64,000 bases of DNA. Source: an uncultured Pseudokineococcus sp. (GTDB lineage Bacteria > Actinomycetota > Actinomycetes > Actinomycetales > Quadrisphaeraceae). This document shows positions 25,142-34,247 of this stretch, piece after piece; the first letter of the stretch is position 1; each line of letters begins with the position of its first letter. Under the pieces are notes generated by a model. It worked only from the letters and a program-made list of their open reading frames with translations, was not told the origin of the DNA and ran no database searches. Location of the stretch: the NCBI RefSeq assembly GCF_947495735.1, contig NZ_CANMAA010000003.1:1-64000 (forward strand), given 5' to 3'. The position numbers were made by a program, and so were the translations under genes.

Positions 25142-26175
25142 GGCCGCTGCGCCGCCGGCTCGTCGGACTCCGGCCCGCCGCGCAGGGGCACCTCCACGCC
25201 GCGGACCTCGCCGACGGGCTCGCCGTGCCCGAGGACCGGTGCGCTGGACTGCTCCTCGACGACCGCGGCCTCGACCCCGAGCGCTCGCAGGGCCGCCGCC
25301 ATGACCACCGGGCGCGCCCGGTCGCCGCCGTCGAGGATCTTCAGCGCCACCGCGCGCCCGTCCGGCAGCGCGGCGGCGTAGACGGCCTCGGCGCCGTCCT
25401 TGGCCACGAGGCCGGGGACGCCCCGCAGCAGCGCCGTCACGTCGCGGCGAGTGCCGCCCACCCACAGCGGGAAGTCGCGCACGGCGCCCGCGAGGGCGTG
25501 CTCGGGCGTCCCCGCGCCGGCCGTCGCGAGACGCGAGAAGGCCCGCGCCAGACCGGAGAGCGGGACGGCGGGCAGCGGGGTGCCGCAGCCGTCGGTCGTC
25601 AGGTGGTCCTCGACGTCGGCCGCGCTCGCACCGGTCGTCTCGCGCACGGCCTCCAGGACGGCTCGCTGCAGCGGGTGGCGCGGGTCGAGGTAGTCCTCGA
25701 GGGACCACCCGGCCTCCACGCAGGTGGCGAGCATGGCCGCGTGCTTGCCGGAGCAGTTCTGCGCCAGGCGCTCCGGCGCGCGGCCCTCGGCCTGCCACCG
25801 GGCGCGCAGCTCGACGTCGAAGGGGAGGTCCGGGGTGTTGCGCAGGGCGCCCTCGTCCAGGCCCACGGACTCCAGCACGCGCCGGGCGCCCCGCAGGTGG
25901 AAGTCCTCGCCGCTGTGGCTCGCGGTCGCGAGCGCCAGCAGGTCCCCGCCCAGGCGCAGCCCGGAGCGCAGCATCGCCAGCGCCTGCACGGGCTTGAGCG
26001 AGGAGCGCGGCAGCACGAGCGCGTCGGGGTCGCCCAGGCCGCCGAGCACCGCGCCGTCGGCGCCGACGAGCACGACGTGGCCGAGGTGGGCGGACTCCAC
26101 GACGCCCCCGCGCCGGAGGAGGGCGATCGGGACGGCGCCCGCCAGGGGGCCGGGGGCGGAGGTCGTCGTCGTCAC
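25138..26175 (-). CDS. Asparaginase (asparaginase II family)
   Basis: 345 residues with the marks of the PF06089 family: VESAHLGHVVLVGADGAVLGGLGDPD, PRSSLKPVQALAMLRSG, ASHSGEDFH, NCSGKHAAML and TTDGCGTPLPAVPLSGLARAF. It should hydrolyse asparagine to aspartate and ammonia in the cytosol. GTG 26175 is chosen because TACCCT lies 6 nt upstream and the longer frame enters repeats. It is followed by dtd with a GTGA overlap. Confidence 0.88.
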   Translation of the reverse strand: MTTTTSAPGPLAGAVPIALLRRGGVVESAHLGHVVLVGADGAVLGGLGDPDALVLPRSSLKPVQALAMLRSGLRLGGDLLALATASHSGEDFHLRGARRVLESVGLDEGALRNTPDLPFDVELRARWQAEGRAPERLAQNCSGKHAAMLATCVEAGWSLEDYLDPRHPLQRAVLEAVRETTGASAADVEDHLTTDGCGTPLPAVPLSGLARAFSRLATAGAGTPEHALAGAVRDFPLWVGGTRRDVTALLRGVPGLVAKDGAEAVYAAALPDGRAVALKILDGGDRARPVVMAAALRALGVEAAVVEEQSSAPVLGHGEPVGEVRGVEVPLRGGPESDEPAAQRP

Positions 26176-26181
26176 CTCGCG

Positions 26182-26187
26182 AGGGTA
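26182..26187 (-). promoter_or_regulatory. Probable leaderless -10 element of the asparaginase gene
   Basis: Minus-strand TACCCT ends 6 nt before GTG 26175. Confidence 0.5.
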
Positions 26188-26231
26188 GGACGCGCCCGCC
26201 CGGCGCGGCACGGGTGCGCCCGGCGCCCGCC

Positions 26232-26388
26232 CGCCCCCGGACCCGGCTCCCGCCCCCGGACCCGGCTCCCGCCCCCGGACCCGGCTCCCGCCCCCGGACC
26301 CGGTTCCCGTCCCCGGACCAGCCCAAGACCCGGCCCCACCCGCACCCGGTCCTCGTCCTCGGTCCTCGGTCCTCGGTCCTCGGTCCTC
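26232..26388. repeat. 19-bp and 7-bp tandem arrays between divergent genes
   Basis: Four perfect 19-bp units (CGCCCCCGGACCCGGCTCC) occupy 26232-26307, with a decayed fifth. About six GGTCCTC heptamers lie at 26348-26388. They fill most of the 354-bp gap between the asparaginase and peptidase starts. I see no gene there. Confidence 0.9.
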
Positions 26389-26529
26389 GGGCCGGTCCAC
26401 CCCAGATGCCCGGTAGACCCTGGTGCGGCCCGGTTCGCCCTGGGAGAGTGCCGCCGACCGGCGCGGGTCCCGCGCTCGTCCCTCCGCCGGCGACCGCCGC
26501 GGGGGCGACCGATCCCCTGGAGCCCGCCC

Positions 26530-28554
26530 GTGCCAGCACGTCCGCCCCTCGCTCGCACCGCCTGGGCCGCCGCAGCCCTCGTGGCACCGCTGCTGGTCGT
26601 CCCCGCCTCTGCCGGCGCCGCCACCGCTCCGGTCCCGACCGCACCGGCGCCGGCTGCCCCCGCTCCTGCTGCTCCGGCCCCGACTGCCCCCGCCCCCGCT
26701 GCTCCGGCCCCCGCTGCTCCGGCCCCCGCGCCGTCGGCGCCCGTCGTCGCGGACGGCCTCACGCAGCCGGTCTTCGACTACGAGGGCGCGGTCCGCGAGA
26801 GCGTCCGCGTCGAGGCCCCCGACGCCGACGGCGACGGGCAGCCGGACCTCGTGGTGGCCGACATCATCCGGCCCGCCGAGCTCGACGCCGACGTCCCGGT
26901 GATCATGGACGCGAGCCCGTACCACCTCTGCTGCGGGCGCGGCCTGGAGTCCCAGCGCAAGACCTACGACGCCGACGGGCAGCCGGTGGACTTCCCGCTC
27001 TTCTACGACAACTACTTCGTGCCGCGGGGCTACGCCTACGTCGCCGTGGACATGGCCGGCACCGGCCGGTCCACCGGCTGCACCGACGTCGGCGGCCGCT
27101 CCGACGTCGACTCGGTCGCCGCCGTCGTGGAGTGGCTCGCGGGCGAGGGCACGGCCTACGACGCGGACGGTGAGGTCGTCGAGGCCTCGTGGAGCGCCGG
27201 GCGCACGGGCATGATCGGCAAGTCCTACGACGGCACGCTCGCCACCGGCGTCGCCGCGGCCGGCACGACCGGCCTGGAGACGATCGTGCCGATCGCCGCC
27301 ATCAGCAGCTGGTACGACTACACGCGCGCCGGGGACCTGCCCTTCTCCACCGGCTACCTGCCCTACCTCGGGCGCTACGTCTCGCAGCAGCGCACCGAGC
27401 CGGTCGACTGCGCCGCCTCCCTCACCCAGCTCGGCGTCGAGGCCGACGACGCGAGCGGCACCTACAACGACGTGTGGGCCGAGCGCGACTACCGCGAGGG
27501 CGGCGAGCGCGCCGACGGCCCCTACGACGCCTCGAAGATCGAGGCGAGCGTCTTCGTCGTGCACGGCCTGCAGGACGACAACGTCAAGATGCGGCACTTC
27601 TCCGAGCTCTGGGACGAGCTCGTCGAGCACGACGTCGAGCGCAGGCTGTGGCTCATCCGCTCCGGGCACACCGACCCCTTCGACTCCGACCGGCAGGAGT
27701 GGGTCCGCGAGCTGCACCGCTGGTTCGACGCCGAGCTGATGGACGTCGACAACGGCATCGGCGACGAGCCGTCGGTCCGCGTCGAGACCCGTCCGGGCGA
27801 GATCCGCCGCTCCGACTCCTGGCCGGTGCCGACCCGCACCGTGCGCCTGCAGCCGCAGGGCGACGGGACGCTCGCCCCGGCCCGCCGCACGCAGGGGGAC
27901 GTCGTGGTCACGAGCGACCCGCGCCAGCGCGAGGCGGCCGCCGTCACCCTGCCGGTGGACGGGGCCGCCAACCCGCACCGGCTGCTGTGGACCAGCGGCG
28001 AGCTGCGCGAGGACGTGCGGATCTCGGGGACGCCGCGGGTGGACCTGGAGGTCGCGCACGGGGCGGCCACCGGCCAGGTCGGCGTCATGCTGGTCGACTA
28101 CGGCGCGGCCGACCGCGTGCTGACGACCGGCGGCGGCGTCCGCGCGCTCGAGACCCGCTCCTGCTGGGGCGAGGGCGTGCCGGCCGACACCGGCTGCTTC
28201 CTCGACGCCGAGGTGCTCGTCGGCGAGACCCCGCTGCAGGTGCTCGCCCGCGGGGCGCTGCGCCTGCCCGGTGCGGGCACGCACGAGGTGAGCGTCGAGA
28301 TGCAGTCGCAGGACGTCGTCGTGCCCGCCGGCCACCGCATCGGGCTCGTCGTCGTCGGCGCCTACCCCGGCTGGGTGACCACCGTCGACGGCGGCAGCAC
28401 GTCGTACTCGGTCGACCTCGCGCGCACCGCGCTGCACCTGCCCGTCCAGGGCCGTGCCGCCTTCCTCGGCGGCGCCCGCGCCGCCGTGCCCGCCGCCGAC
28501 GAGCTCGTCGCCGGCACGCTCCCGCGGCTCGGGGAGCGCCAGGTCCCGCAGTGA
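26530..28554 (+). CDS. Secreted S15/Xaa-Pro dipeptidyl-peptidase-like protein
   Basis: 674 residues. A signal peptide occupies about 1-31 (hydrophobic core, ASAGA). About 32-72 form a Pro/Ala linker of APAPTAPAPAAP repeats. The alpha/beta-hydrolase domain has nucleophile Ser232 in GKSYDG, with Asp349/350 in GLQDDN and His380 in RSGHTDPF as likely partners. A C-terminal beta-sandwich (about 420-640) matches the X-Pro DAP C-terminal domain. It should cleave Xaa-Pro dipeptides, or an ester/amide as CocE-like relatives do, outside the cell. The GTG is inferred from the signal peptide. Confidence 0.87.
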   Translation: MPARPPLARTAWAAAALVAPLLVVPASAGAATAPVPTAPAPAAPAPAAPAPTAPAPAAPAPAAPAPAPSAPVVADGLTQPVFDYEGAVRESVRVEAPDADGDGQPDLVVADIIRPAELDADVPVIMDASPYHLCCGRGLESQRKTYDADGQPVDFPLFYDNYFVPRGYAYVAVDMAGTGRSTGCTDVGGRSDVDSVAAVVEWLAGEGTAYDADGEVVEASWSAGRTGMIGKSYDGTLATGVAAAGTTGLETIVPIAAISSWYDYTRAGDLPFSTGYLPYLGRYVSQQRTEPVDCAASLTQLGVEADDASGTYNDVWAERDYREGGERADGPYDASKIEASVFVVHGLQDDNVKMRHFSELWDELVEHDVERRLWLIRSGHTDPFDSDRQEWVRELHRWFDAELMDVDNGIGDEPSVRVETRPGEIRRSDSWPVPTRTVRLQPQGDGTLAPARRTQGDVVVTSDPRQREAAAVTLPVDGAANPHRLLWTSGELREDVRISGTPRVDLEVAHGAATGQVGVMLVDYGAADRVLTTGGGVRALETRSCWGEGVPADTGCFLDAEVLVGETPLQVLARGALRLPGAGTHEVSVEMQSQDVVVPAGHRIGLVVVGAYPGWVTTVDGGSTSYSVDLARTALHLPVQGRAAFLGGARAAVPAADELVAGTLPRLGERQVPQ

Positions 28555-28588
28555 CCGGGTGAGCGCACCGGCGTCCCCGCGCCACGGC

Positions 28589-28594
28589 TAGCGT
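28589..28594 (+). promoter_or_regulatory. Probable leaderless -10 element of the MOSC gene
   Basis: TAGCGT ends 6 nt before GTG 28601. Confidence 0.5.
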
Positions 28595-28600
28595 CGTGGC

Positions 28601-29413
28601 GTGGGGACGCCGCAGGTCGTCGGGCGCGTGCAGCGCCTCGGGCTGACACCGCTCAAGGGCGCCGCGCACGTCCACCCCGAACGGGTGGAGCTCGACCGCT
28701 CCGGACCGGTCGGGGACCGCGGGTGGTGCCTGCTGGAGCGCGACGACGCCGGGGACTGGGTCGTCGCCCGGACCGTCCGCACCCCGGCGCTGCTGCGGGT
28801 GCGCGCCACGGCCCCGGCGGGCGGGGGCCTGGACCTGGAGCTGCCCGCAGCACGGCTGCACGTCCCCGAGCCGGCGTCCCCGGCGCCGGCGCCTCCGCTG
28901 GTCGCCGACTACTGGGGTCGGCCGGCCCCCGTCGCCCCCGTCCCGGGGCCGTGGGACGACGCCCTCTCCGGCCTCGTCGGGCGGCCCGTCGTGCTGGCGC
29001 GCGTCCTGCGCCCCGGCGCGGTCGTCTACGCCGACCCCCTGGTGCTGCTGACCACCTCGTCGCTGCGCGAGCTCTCCCGCCGCACCGGGCACCCCCTGGA
29101 CGACGAGCGCTTCCGCTCGCTCGTGCTCGTGGGCACCGGCGCGGCCGAGCCCTTCGTGGAGGACTCCTGGCACGGGCGGGTGCTGCGCGTCGGCGCCGCC
29201 CGGGTCGCCGTCGGCGCCGGGGTGGCCCGGTGCGCCGTCGTCCAGCGGACGCCGGGGACCGGTGACCGGGCGCCGGACGACCTCCTCGGCGCGCTCGCGG
29301 CCGACCGGGCCGTCGAGGGCCCCGCGGGGCGCGAGCTGCTCCTCGGGGTCGGGGCCCGGGTGCTCGACCCGGGGACGGTCGCCGTGGGCGACGACGTCGT
29401 CCTCGAGCCCTGA
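28601..29413 (+). CDS. MOSC domain protein
   Basis: 270 residues. The N-terminal beta-barrel (VGRVQRLGLTPLKGAAHVHPERVEL, GDRGWCLLE) and the MOSC part (about 125-270, FRSLVLVGTG...W, RCAVVQRTPGTGD with the conserved Cys) match YcbX/MOSC proteins. Members bind molybdenum cofactor through the cysteine and some reduce N-hydroxylated compounds. No molybdopterin genes are nearby. It lies 46 bp after the peptidase gene with its own probable leaderless promoter. Confidence 0.83.
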   Translation: MGTPQVVGRVQRLGLTPLKGAAHVHPERVELDRSGPVGDRGWCLLERDDAGDWVVARTVRTPALLRVRATAPAGGGLDLELPAARLHVPEPASPAPAPPLVADYWGRPAPVAPVPGPWDDALSGLVGRPVVLARVLRPGAVVYADPLVLLTTSSLRELSRRTGHPLDDERFRSLVLVGTGAAEPFVEDSWHGRVLRVGAARVAVGAGVARCAVVQRTPGTGDRAPDDLLGALAADRAVEGPAGRELLLGVGARVLDPGTVAVGDDVVLEP

Positions 29414-29516
29414 GCCCCTGACCTCCTGACCCGCAGCCCTTCGAGCACTGACGCCTGGAGCCCTCGAGCCCGGGCCGGGAACGGCACGGGCCCGCGCGGC
29501 ACGGAGCCGGAGCGGC

Positions 29517-32500
29517 TCAGACCTCGACGCGCGCCAGCGCCGCGAGGGCGCGCGTGATGCGCTGGGGCGAGACGGACCCGCGGGTGGGGAGGCCCTGGGC
29601 GAAGAGGCTCACCCGCAGCTCCTCGAGCATCCAGCGGACCTCGCGGACGTCGTCGTCCTCCCGGCGCACGGCCGGCAGGGCGGCCACGGCGGCCTCGACC
29701 TCGGCGGCGGAGCGCTGGACCACGCCGGTGCGGTCGCGGTCGCGGGCGGCGTCGGCGGGCAGCGCGGCGACGCGGCGCAGCGCCCCCTGCAGGTAGCGCT
29801 GCAGGTCCGGGAGCCGGTCGAGCCCGGCGGCCGTGACCATCCGCGGGTGGACGAGGCCGGCGAGCTGGCCGCGCAGGTCCTCGAGCGCCGGCCGCACGGC
29901 GAGGGCCCGCAGGCCCGCCCCCGCGCCGGAGGCGAGCGCTTCGAGGCGCGCCTCCAGCTCGGCGGCGCTGCGCAGCACGCGGATGACGACCCCGACCGCC
30001 TCGGGCACGAGGGCGGGGCCCTCCCGGCGCGCCCGCTCGCGCAGGGCGTCGTGGCCCTCCGGGTCCGTCGGCGGGCCGCCGGCCCGGCGGACGAGGTCGA
30101 CGAGCACCGCCTCCCAGACGTCGTCCAGCAGCGCCGCCGTGCTGCCGTGGGGGCTGCGGGCCAGGGTCAGCAGCTCGGTGTTCGACAGCCGCTGCACGAC
30201 GTCGCGGCCGGGGACGGGCAGCTCCAGGCGCAGCAGCCGCAGCGTCCCCGCCCGCTGGGCGACGCGCGCCTCGCCCGCCGTCGGGTAGACGCGGACGGCG
30301 ACGGCGTCGCCCTCGTCCGTGAGCGCCGGGTACCCGGCCACGCCCGCCGTCGAGACCTCCTCCGGCAGAGCGCCGCTCGCGAAGGCCTCGGTCGCGTCGC
30401 GCGCCCCGCCGCGCTCGAGGTCGGACGCGGCCGCGGACACCGCCCGGCGCACGTCGTCGGTGAGCTCTGCGCGCAGGGCGAGGAGGTCGCGCCCCGCCCC
30501 CAGCACCCGTCCGGAGCCGGGGTCGTCCGCGTCGTCGGCGACGACGAAGCGCACCCGCAGGTGCTCGGGCAGCGAGCCCGGGTCCCAGTCGCCCAGGGGC
30601 ACCGGAGTCCCCGTGAGGCGCTCCAGCTCGCGCGAGAGCACCTCGAGGACAGGGCCGTCCGCGGGGCCCGCGACGGCGAGCACCGCCTCGGCGCGGTCCG
30701 GCGCGGGGGCGAGGTGGCGGCGCACCGCCTTGGGCAGACCGCGGACGAGCGCGGTCACGAGCTCGTGGCGCAGCCCCGGCACCTGCCAGGCGAAGGGCTC
30801 GGGGTCGAGCTGGGCCAGTGCCCGCAGCGGCACGTGCACGGTCGCGCCGTCGTCCTCCTCCCCCGGGGCGAAGCGGTAGGACACGCGCAGGTCCAGCTCC
30901 CCCGCGCGCCAGGTGAGCGGGTAGTCGTCCACCTGGACGCCGGCGGCCGCGTCGGCCAGCAGGGCCGCCGGGTCGAAGGTGAGCAGGTCGGGCCGCCGCC
31001 GGCGCTCGGCCTTCCACCACTGGTCGAAGTGCGCCCCGGAGACCACGTCGGCCGGCAGGCGCTCGTCGTAGAAGGTGACGAGGGCCTCCTCGTCGACGAC
31101 CAGCCCGCGTGTGCGAGTCCGGTGCTCGAGGTCCTCCGCCTCCTCGAGCAGCGCGCGGTTCTCCGCGAGGAAGCGGTGGTGGCTCACCCAGTCGCCCTCC
31201 ACGAGGGCGTGGCGGATGAACAGGTCGCGGCTGGTCACCGGGTCGATGCGGCCGTAGGCGACCGTCCGGTCGGCCACGAGCGGGAGGCCGTGCAGGAGCA
31301 CCCGCTCCCGGGCGACCACCGAGCCGCGCTTCTTGGACCAGTGCGGCTCGGAGTACGTGCGCTTGACCAGGTGCCCGGCCAGCGCCTCGACCCACTCCGG
31401 CTGGATGGCCGCGACGCCGCGCGCCCACAGCCGCGAGGTCTCCACCAGCTCGGCGGCCATCACCCACGCGGGGGGCTTGCGGGCGAGCACCGACCCCGGC
31501 CAGAGGGCGAAGCGGGCCCCCCGGGCCCCGAGGTACTCCACCCCGCGGCCGCCGCGCGCGGGGCGCTCGTCGCGCCCCTGCCGCTGGGCCTGGTCCCGGC
31601 CGCGCGCGGCGTCGCTCTTGCGCTCGTCGCGCATGCCGATGCTGGACAGGAAGCCGGCGAGCACGCTGGCGTGCACGCGGTCGGCGTCCACCTGCTGCTC
31701 GCTGCCGGGCAGGACGTCCTCGCCCGCGGCGTCGTCGTCCGCCTCGGCGAGGGTGTCGGCGGAGTCACCGGCCTCGTCGCCGTCCACGGGCGCCTCGTCG
31801 GGGGTGACGACAGCGCTGCTGGAGGCGTCGACGCCGAGGGAGCGCGTCAGCGAGCGCAGCTGGCGGTGCACGTCCTGCCACTCGCGCACGCGCAGCCACG
31901 AGAGGAACTCCCGCTTGCACATCCGGCGGAAGGCGCTGCTGGACAGCGTCTCCTGCTGGGCGTGCACGTAGCGCCACAGCGCGAGCAGGGTCAGCAGGTC
32001 CGAGCGCTCGTCCCGGAAGCGCGCGTGCGCGGCGTCGGCGGCCTGCTGGTGCTCGGCCGGGCGCTCGCGCGGGTCCTGCACCGACAGGGCCGCGGCGATG
32101 ACGAGCACCTCGGCGACGCAGCTGTTGCGGTCGGCCTCCAGCACCATGCGCGCCAGGCGCGGGTCGAGCGGCAGCTTCGCCAGGCGGCGCCCGACCGGGG
32201 TCAGGCGCAGCTGGCGGGACTCGGCCGGGCCCCGATCCGTGGTCCGGTCGGTGCCCCGGTCGCGTCCGCCGTCCTCGCCGACCCGCTCGGCCTCGCCCGT
32301 CTCGAGGGCGCCGAGCTCGGTGAGCAGCGCGAGCCCGTCCGCCACCTGGCGGCGGTCCGGCGGGTCCACGAAGGGGAAGTCCTCGACGCGGCCGAGGCCG
32401 AGGGCCGCCATCTGCAGGATCACCGAGGCCAGCGACGTCCGCAGGACCTCCGGGTCGGTGAAGCGCGGCCGGGACTCGTAGTCGGACTCGCTGTAGAGGC

Positions 32501-33950
32501 GGATCGCGACGCCCTCGGCCACGCGCCCGCAGCGCCCCGAGCGCTGGTTCGCGCTCGCCTGGCTGACCGGCTCGACGGGCAGCCGCTGCACCTTCAGGCG
32601 CGCGCTGTAGCGGGAGACGCGCGCGAGGCCGGCGTCGACCACGTAGCGGATGCCCGGCACCGTGAGCGAGGTCTCGGCGACGTTGGTGGACAGCACCACC
32701 CGCCGCTGCACGCCGGGGGCGTGCGCGGAGAAGACGCGGTGCTGGTCGGCACCCGACAGCCGCGCGTACAGCGGCAGCACCTCGGTGCCGCGCAGCTGCA
32801 TGCGCGCGACGGCGTCGGTGGTCTCCCGGATCTCCCGCTCGCCTGGCAGGAAGACCAGCACGTCACCGGGCCCTGTCGCGGCCAGCTCGCGGACGGCGTC
32901 GCAGATCGCCTCGACCGGCTCGCGGGCGGCCCGCGCCGGGGCAGCGCCACCGGAGGACGGGGCGTCGTCGTCCTCGTCCTCGTCGTCCTCCGCGTCCTCG
33001 ACGAGCGGCCGGTAGCGGACCTCCACGGGGAAGGTGCGCCCCGAGACCTCGATGACCGGCACCTCGCCGGCGACGTCGGCGAAGTGGTCGGCGAAGCGCC
33101 GCGGGTCGATCGTCGCCGAGGTGATGATCAGCTTGAGGTCGGGACGCCGGGGCAGCAGCCGGTGGAGGATGCCGAGCAGGAAGTCGATGTTCAGCGACCG
33201 CTCGTGCGCCTCGTCGATGATGACCGTGTCGTAGCGCGAGAGCAGCGGGTCCCGCTGCACCTCGGCCAGCAGGATGCCGTCGGTGACGACGGAGACGAGC
33301 GTGCGGTCGCTCACGCGATCGGTGAAGCGGACGGCGTAGCCGACCTGCTCCCCCATCAGCACGGCCAGCTCCTCGGCGACGCGCTCGGCGACGGCGCGGG
33401 CGGCGATCCGCCGCGGCTGGGTGTGGCCGATCATCCCGCGGGCGCCGCGGCCGAGCTCGAGGCAGATCTTGGGCAGCTGCGTCGTCTTGCCCGAGCCGGT
33501 CTCGCCGGCGACCACGACGACCTGGTGGTCGCGGATGGCGGCGGCGATCTCCTCGCGCGCACCCGAGACGGGCAGCTCGGGCGGGTAGGAGACGGCCGGC
33601 ACGGACTCGCGGCGGGTGACGAGCCGGGCCCGCGCGGCCTCGACCTCGGGCTCGAGGCGGTCCAGGGCCGGGCCGCGCTCGGGGCCGGGACGGCGCAGCG
33701 CGCCGTCGATCCGTCGGTCCAGGCGCTGGCCGTCGGCGACGCCCACCTCGGCGAGCGCCTGGCGGAGCGCGGCGCTCTGCGGGGTGTCCTGCGGCGGCTG
33801 GCCGTTCTGGTTGCCGCCGGGACGGCGAGGGCCACGGCGGGGGCCGCGTCGGGCGGAGGTGCGCTGGTCGGCCATGTCGTCGTCCAGGGTAGGCCTCATC
33901 AGCACGCGGACGGTCTCGGCTGGCGGCGCGCGAGACCCGCCGAGCGCCAT
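29517..33950 (-). CDS. hrpA: ATP-dependent RNA helicase HrpA (DEAH family)
   Basis: 1477 residues; family members are about 1300, and the excess is an N-terminal tail plus acidic inserts. Walker A GETGSGKT is at 149-156 and DEAH at 246-249. Helicase motifs follow (SATIDPRRF, STNVAETSLT, QRSGRCGR), then HA2, OB-fold and the DUF3418 C-terminal region ending MRDE...-type helical sequence. HrpA unwinds RNA and in E. coli rescues stalled ribosomes. ATG 33950 has GGGAGG 6 nt upstream; ATG 33875 (MADQRTS) is the alternative. The acidic stretch near 315-325 (EDDEDEDDD) is unusual. Confidence 0.92.
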   Translation of the reverse strand: MALGGSRAPPAETVRVLMRPTLDDDMADQRTSARRGPRRGPRRPGGNQNGQPPQDTPQSAALRQALAEVGVADGQRLDRRIDGALRRPGPERGPALDRLEPEVEAARARLVTRRESVPAVSYPPELPVSGAREEIAAAIRDHQVVVVAGETGSGKTTQLPKICLELGRGARGMIGHTQPRRIAARAVAERVAEELAVLMGEQVGYAVRFTDRVSDRTLVSVVTDGILLAEVQRDPLLSRYDTVIIDEAHERSLNIDFLLGILHRLLPRRPDLKLIITSATIDPRRFADHFADVAGEVPVIEVSGRTFPVEVRYRPLVEDAEDDEDEDDDAPSSGGAAPARAAREPVEAICDAVRELAATGPGDVLVFLPGEREIRETTDAVARMQLRGTEVLPLYARLSGADQHRVFSAHAPGVQRRVVLSTNVAETSLTVPGIRYVVDAGLARVSRYSARLKVQRLPVEPVSQASANQRSGRCGRVAEGVAIRLYSESDYESRPRFTDPEVLRTSLASVILQMAALGLGRVEDFPFVDPPDRRQVADGLALLTELGALETGEAERVGEDGGRDRGTDRTTDRGPAESRQLRLTPVGRRLAKLPLDPRLARMVLEADRNSCVAEVLVIAAALSVQDPRERPAEHQQAADAAHARFRDERSDLLTLLALWRYVHAQQETLSSSAFRRMCKREFLSWLRVREWQDVHRQLRSLTRSLGVDASSSAVVTPDEAPVDGDEAGDSADTLAEADDDAAGEDVLPGSEQQVDADRVHASVLAGFLSSIGMRDERKSDAARGRDQAQRQGRDERPARGGRGVEYLGARGARFALWPGSVLARKPPAWVMAAELVETSRLWARGVAAIQPEWVEALAGHLVKRTYSEPHWSKKRGSVVARERVLLHGLPLVADRTVAYGRIDPVTSRDLFIRHALVEGDWVSHHRFLAENRALLEEAEDLEHRTRTRGLVVDEEALVTFYDERLPADVVSGAHFDQWWKAERRRRPDLLTFDPAALLADAAAGVQVDDYPLTWRAGELDLRVSYRFAPGEEDDGATVHVPLRALAQLDPEPFAWQVPGLRHELVTALVRGLPKAVRRHLAPAPDRAEAVLAVAGPADGPVLEVLSRELERLTGTPVPLGDWDPGSLPEHLRVRFVVADDADDPGSGRVLGAGRDLLALRAELTDDVRRAVSAAASDLERGGARDATEAFASGALPEEVSTAGVAGYPALTDEGDAVAVRVYPTAGEARVAQRAGTLRLLRLELPVPGRDVVQRLSNTELLTLARSPHGSTAALLDDVWEAVLVDLVRRAGGPPTDPEGHDALRERARREGPALVPEAVGVVIRVLRSAAELEARLEALASGAGAGLRALAVRPALEDLRGQLAGLVHPRMVTAAGLDRLPDLQRYLQGALRRVAALPADAARDRDRTGVVQRSAAEVEAAVAALPAVRREDDDVREVRWMLEELRVSLFAQGLPTRGSVSPQRITRALAALARVEV

Positions 33951-33962
33951 GATGCCTCCCGC

Positions 33963-34184
33963 GTGACGCTTGAGTCATCACGTGCGGACGACGGTCACCT
34001 CGACGACGACCTCGGGGCCGAGCTCCAGCGGCGGGCCCGCGAGCGGAGCACCTCCTTTGAGGAGGTGCTCAACGGGGCTCTGCGGGCGGGGCTGCACTCC
34101 TCGAACGGCACGACGGCGACCCGCTGCGCTGAACGACGGCCTGCGCCGACTCCGGGCGCCACCTGGAGATGTCCCTGCTCCTAG
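33963..34184 (+). pseudogene. Remnant of a ribbon-helix-helix (VapB-type) antitoxin
   Basis: The frame contains HLDDDLGAELQRRARERSTSFEEVLNGALRAGL, a clear match by eye to VapB-like antitoxins, which normally start MRTTVTLDDDL. At 33982 the codons GTG CGG ACG ACG GTC AC encode VRTTVT in another frame, so a one-base deletion near 33999 separates the two halves. After RAGL the reading becomes featureless and stops at 34184. No PIN-domain toxin follows. It is either a pseudogene or a shortened protein from GTG 33963. Confidence 0.5.
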
Positions 34185-34247
34185 CCTCGAAGACAACGAG
34201 GCGTCGCGGCCGACGGGGCGCCTTCGGCACTGCTGCGCGAAGCACCG

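Noticed and set aside
26176-28437. Minus-strand extension of the asparaginase frame over the S15 peptidase gene
   Set aside because: It is antisense to a clear secreted peptidase and runs through intergenic repeats. A leaderless start at 26175 explains the enzyme fully.
29847-33962. 1445-codon plus-strand open frame across hrpA
   Set aside because: It is a composition-driven antisense shadow of hrpA. Only its last part, the antitoxin-like stretch from 33963, has recognisable content.
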